Positions 24,601-36,600 of a stretch of 64,000 nucleotides of DNA are shown here, in pieces. Position numbers and translations under genes: made by a program. The notes under the pieces are model-generated. The model was given only the letters and a program-made list of their open reading frames with translations. It searched no databases and had not been told where the DNA came from. Location of the stretch: NCBI GenBank assembly GCA_031761405.1, contig JASEVX010000003.1, positions 149,144,555 through 149,208,554 of the forward strand, in the 5' to 3' direction. Source of the DNA: Serripes groenlandicus. Its lineage: Eukaryota > Mollusca > Bivalvia > Cardiida > Cardiidae. Positions within the stretch are counted from its first letter, which is position 1, and each line of letters opens with the position of its first letter.

Positions 24601-27600
24601 GTTGAGGGCCACATATCAACCAATGATACGTGATTATGAGAGCTGAGGGCACCATTATGGTTTTAACATTTTCCAACAAGCAGTCTTATTTGAATCAAAC
24701 AATAGCTCATTTTGTATTACAAATCTGCAGCAGGTGACTTTGAAAACATCTTTGGGAATATATGGAAGATAAAATATAATAAAAGTACAAATGTTAAATA
24801 GAGTGAAAAACATTACCGGTATGCTAAAAGGAGAAATTGCTCATCATGACATGACATGATGGCTTGTAGAGATTTCTATTAAGGAATGGAGTAGTATTAG
24901 TAACATATTCAGGTGTCTTTGGTAAATTACTTACCTCAATATTAACAATGATATCTTGTCCAACCATTTAATAACTATTAACTTGATAAACTAAATGTTT
25001 CTCCAGTAACATTTTTAAAGAACAGTCTTTCTATGGTTTGTAAATTGTAGAGCCATTATGCTTTGAAATGATCCAAGATAAAAAGGAGAAAGATCTAAAA
25101 TATGAAGAGATATAAATTGATACTGTGTAAATATTGTAGAAAAAGGCGGATTGGCTCGGTGTTTTTCTCGTCTTCTACGTAGTAAACTGCCCTATGATGT
25201 AAAATAACTATCTGAGACTTGGCTGTGGCTCTGGCATTACAGGCTGGCTTAGTTTTCATTCAAGACATGCTGTTGATCTTGATTTGCACCTTTCTTTAGT
25301 CTGTACTTCACTATTGCTGGTCTGTAAATGTAGAGGGCCACATATCAACCAATGATACGTGATTATGAGAGCTGAGGGCTGTATTATGGTTTTAACCTTT
25401 CCCACAAGCAGGCTTATCTGAATCAAACAAGTTTTGCAAACATTGTTATCAAAGCAGAAATTGCTCATTTTGGTTGATTTCTGCTGTTACAATGTTTCCA
25501 ACTTGATGAAATAAATTCTTTTATATTTAGAGATTAGTTACAGCATTGCATTGATGTAGTTATCTGCTGCAGATATGTTGGAAATGACTAAATTAATGGA
25601 TGGTCGGTGAATAACTGAATATGTTGGAGGAAAGTAACATTGATTTAAAAAACTGCCCTATGATGTAAAAAAACCAATCTGAGATTTGGTGTGGCTCTGG
25701 TATTACAGATTGGCTCTTTTTCCCATTTATTCATGACTTGCACCTTTCTTTAGTCAGTACTTCACCTGTCTCGGCTATTGCCGGTCTGTAAATGTTGAGG
25801 GCCACACATCAACCAATGAAACGTGATTATGAGAGCTGAGGGCAGTATTACGGTAAATAGTTGATTGATCCACTGCATACAGCACCTTGTTAAAACTGTA
25901 TAATTTTTCTTAACCCTTTCCTCCATAAAACAATTCCGAAGCAGACGACTTTGAACAAATTTTGTCAAAAAATAGAAAATCTCTATAATTGAATGGATAA
26001 CCTAATGACTAAAAGTGGAAAACATTGTGGCAATAGGAGAAATTGCTCGTTTTGAGCAATTTCTTCTTTTGTCACTATGTTTTCAAAAAGCAGTCTTAAG
26101 TAATCCATAAAACTGTAGGTAGAACAACTACAGTTGAACCTCATAAGGTCCAATATTGGAAATCTCCAATGCCATGGATAACTCAAACCCAGTCTCTTGA
26201 TCCCGACCAAATCCTTTCATACTTTAAGTTGTTTTACTCTGGAAAACAACCATATCTTCTGTTTCAAATTCTCTCAACTAACTTTCTGGTCCCTTCGGGT
26301 ACATTATACATGTAGTATTAATTACATTATGGTTAACAGGAACGGGCAAATTCAGTAGTCATCTTTAAACACCTTTTGTAAGTCCTTGGTTGGGCAAAGT
26401 GTATTTTTCATGTGTTTGTAAGATTATTGCACTTTCTTACAATTAAAGGACTGACCATCAGTACCAGTTTTTCTTATGCAATCATGATCAATAATGCCTC
26501 AAATAAATAAGATATCATAATTTGTTATGATATAATGTGTTTGCAACTGCAAATAAACCTTAATGATGTCAGAGATTAAGCTGTAAGTGATTGATACATG
26601 AAGTCTGTAGATATCAATGCATTCCTTAGTTTATTGGCAATGTTGATTGTTACATCTAATTCTATGATATAAAGATATAGAAATAAAACTGGTGGAACTT
26701 TTTTTTCCTTGGAAAGTACTTGATTTCCATGTCATAAATGGATCTGCGATTAGAAAACATACCGGTATTCTGACTTTCGTGTATTCATTTTGATCACAAA
26801 ACCTACATTTGTATAGTCAGAATAAAACACAAAATTGAATCCCTTGACATGGCCGAAATGTCCAGCTATTTATTGTATGCCCAGCAAGTCACCGAGCATT
26901 GTCTGAATCTATTGTGGAATGCAGTAGTATCTGTAACATATTCAGGTGTCTATGGTTTAAAAAAAAAAGAAGAAAGATCTGGAAGGAAATGTAAAATAAT
27001 GTGAGTAAAGGAGATGTTTAAAAAAATCTTTCTTTTTTTCAGCAATACACCTTTAACCCTTTCCCTCATATAGACGCTTTCTGACGCCTCTGCAGCAGAC
27101 GGCTATTTGAAAACATAGTGACAAAAGAAGAAATTGCACAAAACGTGCAATTTCTCCTTTTGCCCCAATGTTTTCCAGTTTTAAACATAGGTTATCCATT
27201 CAATTATAGAGATTTTCTACTTTTTGACAAAATATGTTCAAAGTCGTCTGCTGCAGAATTGTCATATGGGGGAAAGGGTTAAAGTGTGGTTACTTTTTAG
27301 AATTTCGCAGCATTTTCATGAGTGATGAGTGCCACTGAAATAGGATTTGGCTGGGAAATTGTTTTCCTTATCTGCTCCAAAAACTGCCCAATGATGTAAA
27401 TAAACAATCTGAGACTTGGTGTGGCTCTGGCATTTCAGACTTGCTCTTTTTCCATTTTCTAAATTTTTAGTTTTCACTCAATACAATCTTAATTTGCACC
27501 TTCCTTTTGTCTGTACTTCAAATTTCTTGACTGTGCTGGTCTGTAAATGTTGAGGGCCACATGTCAACCAATGATACGTGATTATGAGAGCTGAGGGCAG

Positions 27601-30600
27601 AATTGCAGTAATAGTTGACTGATCAACTAAAAAAGTGGCATAACGATAGCTAGAAAAAAGGGAAAGATCTGTAAATCAAAAAAAAGTTCCCGCACTAAAT
27701 CATGGTTTTTGTTAATTTGTGATTTGCTCAGAACGAGCAATGGCACCTAAATTGTCATTGTTTCCAAGAAAAATGATTTAACGCTTATAAAGACTTTATG
27801 GCGAGGTGATTAACCTTGGTAAAAAAAAATACAAATTTTAGTTGCAACCGTTTCACGCCAAGCCCTTGAAATGCTGGAGACAACATTTGAAAAGAGGAGA
27901 AACTGCTTAAATCAAGCGGTTACTCTTGATGTTGTAATTTTTCTTTGGATCTTTTCAAAGCAGGCATACATAGTTTTAAAACTGTTTCATATAAACATTT
28001 AATTTCATTCTGTAAATTTTTCATTTCCTTGCAGATACTGAAGGTCACACTTGAAAAATTCTTGCCCTCTTTCATCAAGCTGTGTTCGGTTTGTAACACA
28101 GAGGAAGTGTCCAGAATGGTGAAGGTTGTTCTAAACGTTATGTGTCACAAGTGAGTAGTTTTTGTGTCCCCTGCCTTTAGCATATTTTTAAACTGTTTTT
28201 CTTGTTGGTTGTTGAAAGATTACTTATGTGTTCCTTCAAACACTATAGGCTGATGATGCTCTAGAACTATTTATGATAGGGTTTAACCCGTTCCCACAAA
28301 CAACATATCTGCAGCAGACGACTTTGAAGACATTTAGAAACAATTATGGAAAATCTCTGAAAATGAAGGTATAATTAAATTATTTCTGAAAAGAGTTGAA
28401 AACTTTATGACAAAAGGAGAAATTGCTCGTTTTGAGCAATTTCTACTTTTGTCACAATGTTTTCAAAAGTCCTCTGCTGCAGAGGCGTCAGAAAAAGTTT
28501 ATAGGTCTATTTATATTATAAGTTTATTTTCTAATTTGCATAAAACCAAGATGGCTGCCAGTGTTCTATTGAATATACTATAATTAAGATATCTCGGCTT
28601 CTAGAAGGGATTTTAAACCAATCTAAAATGTTTTAACAGGGCTTGAAGACATAAGAAACCAAATGGAATAGCTTTTATTATGATTTGACAAATCCTTCAT
28701 TTGCATAAATTAAAGATGGCCGCTGTCAAACCTCTCGGGAGACCGGTTTTATGTCAATACATTCTGGTTACAATTTTGGATACATTTTAATTTTTTTGTT
28801 TAAGTGTTTTGAAAAACTAGAGGTCCCATATAATATATCTTATATTACAATTTAAATATATTAGCTTCATTTGCATATTCCAAAATGGCCGTTGTCGATC
28901 CGTTAACATTTTGCTGTACTTTTGAATGGCATGCTTTATTGATCTAAATGGTGACAATATCATTGAACATCTTCAATATAATATTAGTAGTTTGTCATTG
29001 ACGTATACGCTAGAATATATTTAAGCTGACAGACACCAGGTCATAAAGTAAACTAATTTCAGATATTAATTATATAGAATAAGGTGACTGAAAAGTCATA
29101 ATGTTCTAGTAGTGTCTATGCGGAGCAAGCTATGGCGCATAAATAAATTGTTCACATTTCTTCTCCTTTAACTACTGCGATATCTGAGTTGTACACAGTT
29201 ATCAATATGATGTCCCTCTCATGTCTGAGTTGGCATTAATACCTTTATGTCTAATTGTCATCGTCGTCATCTGCATCAGAGGCTACATCACATTTAGTCG
29301 GTTTGTTATGACAGTCCTCTGCATGACATCCGCAAAATACAGTACACAGTAGTTTACCGCTCACACATCCACATCTTGCTGATTTGCAAGGTCTTTCACT
29401 TTCACAAGTGCAGCGAATCAATTTCAGAATATCTTGTGGACACATCTTCATGTATCGATTTAGGCAACATTGTCTTGGACCTGTCATCACGAACGTATCC
29501 ATGTTCTGTTGGATCTAACGAGGGAGGGTCTAAATCCAAAGCGTTTTTCCACACAGCTGCCTGCAGGTGTGCCCGTTTGACATTTTCCAGAAATGATTCT
29601 GTTGTGGGAGGTAGTGACTTCAGCTTTGGTATGGCTGTGGTGCCCTTTCCAACCTTTGTGGCCCATGACTTCTTCCTTGCCTCAGACATACTGCCACAGT
29701 CCTTTTGTCCATAGCATGCGGCCACAAACTTGGTTGCCTGTCTTGTTATATCTGGTAACAATGCATGAATGTCACCCAAAAGTGACAAGGAGTAGCCTTC
29801 TTGCAGAACTTTCAGTACCCTGACTTTACCAATACCGAAATAGCATGCACATGTATCACAGCCTGATAGGGCGTGCATAGACAACAGTTCATCTACTATG
29901 CTCTGCTCTTGTTTAACTGTAGCTTGTATGTCAATAACGGTTCTACCATGAATCGGCGATTCCATGATCATGTGACTGGTTAACTGTCGCTCCAAGTAGT
30001 GGTGAAGCAGATGGATGAAGACGTCGGTGTCATCTGCAATCACTGACACGCCTATTTGGCATTCAGTTGCAACTGTTACTGCTTGTTGAACAATGATGCA
30101 GTCTGCCTCTTCATGAGATGTAGACATGTCTTCCTGGTGAATCACCACTCCCCCATAACTTATTTCAACAGGTGTGTTACTACTGCTAGTTATGACAAGT
30201 TTGTGGGTCATTGTGTAGTCTCGATGGAAGGTAGTGTCTCTGGTCAGCTCTTCACACATAATTTCCATCAGCTGTGATTTATTTTCTGACACTGTCAGGA
30301 CAACTTTCTGTGCGGGTAGAGGTGTATCTAGAGCAAGTTGGTGTACTCTGCTTGCTTCTGTTGTTCTATTGCATCTGGTTGTACTCTTGGTACTGAAATC
30401 CTGGTACCTGTCGAACACGAGATAGACATCGCCAGAAGTAAGTTTTTGTTGGATGTACTGTTTGAAGTTCACAACAAAGTCGCGGACTGTCCCATTTGCT
30501 GGCCAGTGTATCACCCAGAGGACAGCTGAACCATCTAGCACCCTACATTTTACTTTGGGTAATATGTTTTTTGATGACATCTCGACTTGTAGTTGCTTCT

Positions 30601-33600
30601 TCAACTGTGCCTTAGTCTTTCCCGTTCTCATGTCTCCCGAGTCGTTGAACATCGATGTAGGCACCAGGGATAGCTGATACGATAGTAATGTCTTGATATC
30701 TATTGTGTCACGGCAGCTAGCCTGGAGTCCTATGACTCGTGAAAAGAGAAGGGTGGTATTGAACAACTTAGCTGTACCAATATTCACATGCTTCTTTGTT
30801 ACTTGCATTGTCACCGTCTTCTTTGAAATGGGATTGTAAAAGCCATCTGGCCAAGAACCCTCGAATTCCCCCATTTGTTTGTTCCCAATGGCAACAGTCT
30901 TATCCACGTTCACTGAAGCAGGTGCCACTCGACCACTAACAATGTTCACTATCTTGTCTGCTTCGTTGCTGGTGGACAGAGGATCGATGCTCCGTTCTAA
31001 CTTTTGACGTATAGTTGCCCTGTCAGCTGCGTCTGCTGCAATCCTTGATTTCTGCTCCTCTTTGTGTGTGTCCTGTCTTGCTGCATGATCTGGGTCACTC
31101 ATACGGGCAATGCCTTCAACCAGCTTGCTTCGAATGTGGAGACCAAGTGCCCATGTCTTCAGAGTGTCTGGTCGCAGTGTGATTCCAATGATTCCTCCAT
31201 CACTGTGACCATACCTCATGAAGGTGGTTTCTATAAACATGTCACTCCAGATACCGTTCCATACACCTGAGATGTGGTGCATGACATGTTCACCTTTCAT
31301 TAATCTGTCTCGGACCTCTGATGTCATTCCTTCCATTGACCGAAGGTAATATAGCCCATATCGTGCATAATTGACATGTCCGCTGGCAAAGAAGTAAGGC
31401 ATCATCTGTTGAACAGCCTCTAGATGAAGTGGCCAGTCACCTTCCCTCTCTGCTCTGATGTACTGCATCATGATGAAGACGGGTTTGATAACCACATCGA
31501 TCCACAATTTTGCCGTTCTGCTGCTTGCCAGATCGTCAAGGCATAAGATTAGTTCATGATAACTAGCCATGTTATTGTCCTGTACAATCCTACACAGCAG
31601 TTCCTCAGCAACAATGCGAAGGGCACGTACATTCTGTGGGAACTTCTTTCCAGATAACATATTTGCAACCCCTGAAAATGCTTCATTCATGACCTCTGCT
31701 AGTCCACTTTCTGCTATTAAGCTACCAACTGCCCCAACAAAGCTCATTAGCATATGCATGCCGCCAAGACGCAGTATAACATGTTCAAACTGCTCTGGGT
31801 ATGTCCATATGATCTGTAATGATACCCTGTACAGTTGTTGATCACATGTAAAGATGGTAAACTCCTGGCCAGTTTGTGCTGTTAGCTTTTCAGCCTGTAC
31901 TAAGGCGGTCATCATCGTATCGGGATCTGCTGGTGGCATGTCGATAAGAGGCATGTATACTGCTTTATTCTTGGGTGATAGGGACTGCCCATGCTCTCGA
32001 CAAAGTTTTGTGTTGTATCCGTTGAACTCCGGACATGCATCACCAGACGTGATGTCTTTCATAAAGATAAAGTCATTTACCTTAGCTCTCTCTGTTGCAA
32101 TGACCTTGTGAGCCAAGAGCTTTAGAGGCAATACTACTCTCTTGGTAGCTTTCTTGGGCATGTTTGGTTTCTTTGGTCCATTGTATCGTTGAATCTCCAG
32201 TTCATATTGAATTGGAGTTGACATATCACCTTTCTTCACACAGGGGATTGTTTGATGCACAGCATCCTGTGATACAGATGTTTGTTGTGGCTGTGTCAGG
32301 AGTAGAGCTAAGGAATGTGTGGACAACTTTCCATTTTGAGAAGATATGTCCGCATCGAAGTTGTCAGCTACTGCCTGTACTAACCCCACATGGCAATCAG
32401 ATAAACCAGTCAGACTGGTTTCTGTGGCGGCTGCTACTGCGGCCGATTTCTTGAAGGGAAGAATTTCATCATATGAGCACGAGACTCCAAAATGATGCAG
32501 TTGTTTTACTATGTCCTTTGAGTCTTTCATAATCATACCTAGTGCAATCTGAAGCGTTGTCGGGATGTTTCTGAACAAACTGGTAACGATATTGCCAATG
32601 AGTATTGCTGGTAGAGTTTTGTCTAGTTTCGGTGATATTTTCGCTAGCAGATGAAATAGTGTGTCACTTACACAGTCTGCAGCACTGTCTTTGTCAATTT
32701 GGATGTCATAATGCCGTCTACTGTGCTCTACATCTTGGAGTTATCTAATTCACAATAGTTATCAGATGGAACCAGTTTTAGGAGACCCAAGGTTTTGCTT
32801 CTAAATACAACGAGGTTAGCTACGCCAGGAGACGATAGCACAAGGAGATCTTCACCAAAGTGATGTGAAAGTTGTTTCACCAATTGTTTTCGTGCCGTAA
32901 GTCTGGTACCCCCATTGTTTTCATACAACTGGAACAACTCTACAGAGTTCCAGATTTGAGAAAGGTCTTGACTAAGTTCGGTAACAAGCGCATTGAAAGC
33001 AGTCATCTTGTCCAGCATGTGATTTGCTTGTAGATGCATACTTAACCGATCTTTCACCCAGGAATTTGGACATGCAATCAACATGGTAACGAGCATCGGC
33101 AGCATGCAAGTCACTGAGCGCTCCCATGACACGTACTCTCACTTCGCTAGCCCAGCCATCATTTCGAGTGACACATGTTTCAAGAACTAAGTCTTTGAAT
33201 GATTTAGCACCACTACCTCGATCAGCGGTCCTGCATAAAACAGCACGTCTCCAGCGATCGGGGTGCTTTCGATCCTTTTCAATATTACACGGAAAGCCAC
33301 AGAAAATACAATGGTGCAGGAACTCAAAGTTAGATGCACCAGAATGTCGTTGTTTCTTTATACTTGCGGACGTCTGTGGTGGAATTCCTTGTCGTTTGAG
33401 GTGTCTATTTACCTGTTGTTGTGAAACATATGTCGACACACAGTTTCTGTGACAATGAATCGTAAGGTCAAAGTTAGCATCAAGTTTTTCTTGTAGCACC
33501 ACATGTATGCCATCCCCATATTGTTTGCTATACTTGATGATTGTCTTTATTCTTTCACTCCCAGCAGAGCTCAAGTCTTTGGCACCAGAATCACATCCAA

Positions 33601-36600
33601 ACTTCCATTTGAAATAACACTGTTCTTCCTCCATATTCCTTTCAATCAAAATAGAATATATTACATTAGAGAAAACTATCGAGATATTGAACTGTATACT
33701 AGTAGTGGTTTGCCACTACAAGGTTGTAACATCTGTATATCATAACGTACTAGTGTAACATGTATGGGTCGATGAGCAATAATACATTTAAACAATGATA
33801 AGGAATTAACGTTTGGACTGCCTTGTCCACTGTTCATAAACTTGATCGCAAAATGATTGGTTAAACAGTTGTAATTAAAATGAATCAGTTTGATTATAAA
33901 CAATGTGCAAATGTGATCATGAGCAAAGGTCCCCAGGCTATACAAGCCTATAGATCAGCCTATAGCAATTTAACCCAGCTATAGCTCAACCTATCGCTCA
34001 GCCTATCGCTCAGCCTATAGCTCAGCCTATAGCAATTTAACCCAGCTATAGCTCAACCTATCGCTCAGCCTATCGCTCGGCCTATCGCTCTGCCTAGCGC
34101 TCAGCCTATAGCAATTTAACCCAGCTATAGCTCAATCTATCGCTCGGCCTATCGCTCTGCCTAGCGCTCAGCCTATCGCTCAGCCTAGCGCTCAGCCTAT
34201 CGCTCAGCCTATAGCAATTTAACCCAGCTATAGCTCAATAACACCAGCATTAGATTCTTGTATCTCAGTGGAGTGTCTGCATATACTACTTTTCAAGCTG
34301 AGGATAGGTTACTAAGATGAACTAGTTGACTGTTCGCCTAACCACAACACTCTACTACGATAGCAATTTACAAAACAAACCACCTCGATCTAATGGAATT
34401 AATACCCCGCTGTTTTAAGTGAGTTTACTCTTGAACGACCAGGAGCGAAGTAACTCATTCCGTATAAATTCGCGGTATTTATACTGACCGAGGCTTGATA
34501 CCGGCTTGGGATGGTACCCCGTGAATAATAGGCGCAAATAAAGTTTGTGTTGTTAGACGCTTACGTAAAGGAGACCAAGCATCTATGGGAACCCCTCTAA
34601 TTGATTTATAACGATAAATAAATTCTTATACACCAAGTTATCAGTATTAAAATACTTTGGGCGTTTACTCTACATAATTCTGTATGTAGATATGATTATT
34701 TATTAATATACTGCATATAAAAACTAGTGAATTTACCTTCAAATATTATTTCAAATGTCGCTTCTTCAAATATGATTTCAAATGGCACTTTGATCATTCA
34801 AGAAGGGGTTATTTGTTTACAGGATCAAGCGACCTTACATAATGAAGTTTGTTCGTACCGCTCTACTTTCGCCACACTAGTATAATAATGCCTGGATAGT
34901 CGAGCAGCCAACTAGATTAACCTAGAAGTAGAGTATATACAATTTGTTGGGGTTGATTAAGGTCACTGAGCCCAAAATAATAATTAGATAACCTGGTGAC
35001 ATGAAACCGGTCTCCCAAGAGGTTTGACGGCGGCCATCTTGGATTTATGCAAATGAAGGATTTGTCAAATCATAATAAAAGTTATTCCATTGGGTTCCTT
35101 ATGTCTCAAAACCCCGTTAAAACATTTTAGATTGTTTAAAAATCCCTTCGAGAAGCGGAGATATCTTAATTATAGTATATTCAGTAGAACAATAGCGGCC
35201 ATCTTGGTTTTATGCAAATTTTGAAAAATGCCCAAATGTGACAGGGTGTCATCAAGCGGATTCTTATTATGTATGGTCTCAGTGACCCAAATCAACCCAA
35301 AAACATTGTATATACTCCACTTCCAGGTTAAGCTAGTTGGCTGCTGGACTATCACCTAAGCACGAAGTGCGAGGTGAGCTTTTGTGGTCACTCACCATCC
35401 GTCATCTGTACATCCGTCTGTTAAAAATTTCCTACAAATGACTCCTACTAAACCAATGGACTGATTTCAAAATAACTTCACAGGAATGTTCCTTAGGTGG
35501 TCCTCTTTTAAAGTTGTTCAAAAAATTTAATTCCAAGTAGAACTTTGGTTGCTGCGGCATCAGATAAGGGGAAAATTGAAAAAACTTTAAAAATCTTCTT
35601 CTCCAAAAGTACTGGCTTAGTTTGAAAATAGTTTTGCACAAATGTTCCTTGGGGCACCCCAAGATCTACTAAGATTGTTCATTTTTTTTAGATCCGTTGA
35701 AAAACATGGCAGCCAAGGGGCGGCGCTTGTTTTCCTTATATGTGCATTATAAAATATTTAAAAATCTTCTTGTCAAAAGTTAAAAAGTACTGGCCCGATT
35801 TAAAGATCATTTTGCACAAATGTTCCTTGAGGGACCTTCTAACCAAAATTGTTCAAATAATCTGATCCATTGAAAAACATGGCCGCCAGGGGCTGGGCTT
35901 GTTTTCCTTATATGTGTATTGTAAAATCTTTAAAAATCTTCTTTTCCAAAAGCACCTGCCTGATTTAAAAATGATTTGCCACAAATGTTCCTTGGGTGAC
36001 CTTCTACCAAGGTTGTTCAAATAAATCTGATCCGTTGAAAAACATGGCCACCAGGGGGTTGCTTGTTTTCCTTATATGTATAGAGTAAAAACTTTGAAAA
36101 CTATTGAAGTTCTATTAAATCAGGTGAGCGATATAGGGCCATTATGGCCCTCTTGTCTTCTTTTGCTATGTTTCCAACTCAATATTTATACATTTGTAGA
36201 GAATTTCAAATTAGTGTGCCTCTATGTTTTTAAAGCACTGGCTGTAGATTACCTGTGTGTAGGCAAGGACTAAATGAGAATACAATCTGATTTCAGAGAC
36301 CACGGCTGGAGTTACAGAGGCTATTTGTTGGGTTTGTATGAGGATAATTTACCCCAGGAAACAGATTTCACTAGGATACAGCTGACAAATCAAGTGTTTA
36401 AAACCTTCTCTGATCTTCTTGAAAGTGAGGTAAAAACGCCTTTCTAACCCCTTTAAACTTTCTCTGATCTTCTTTAAAGTGAGGTAAAAATGCCTTTCTA
36501 ACCCCCCTTAAACCTTCTCTGATTTTCTTGGAAGTGAGGTAAAAATGCCTTTCTAACCCCCTTAAACCTTCTCTGATCTTCTTCAAAGTGAGGTAAAAAC

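Larger units (their letters stand above)
28537..35225 (-). mobile_element. DNA transposon of about 6.7 kb carrying the PIN-CXC gene (Academ-like candidate)
   Basis: A stretch of about 225 bp at 28537-28763 recurs in inverted orientation at 34998-35225, on either side of the PIN-CXC gene. These are candidate long terminal or subterminal inverted repeats. Each arm has two copies of a motif reading ATTTGCATAAA followed closely by AAGATGGCCG; a third lies at 28867. I could not see a clean target duplication, and the right arm also sits inside a separate palindrome (34890-35350), so the outer limits are uncertain. Confidence 0.55.

Noticed and set aside
21210..25468. Minus-strand ORFs in the intron 4 array (VQTK.RCKSRSTACLE recurrent)
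   Set aside because: The peptide recurs only because the DNA repeats; the frames are broken differently in each copy and I find no family match.
29376..32454. Several plus-strand ORFs of 60-112 codons
   Set aside because: All are antisense shadows of the PIN-CXC gene, which has the better codon pattern and motifs.
33945..34245. CRISPR-like array
   Set aside because: Units are contiguous without unique spacers, and the genome is eukaryotic.
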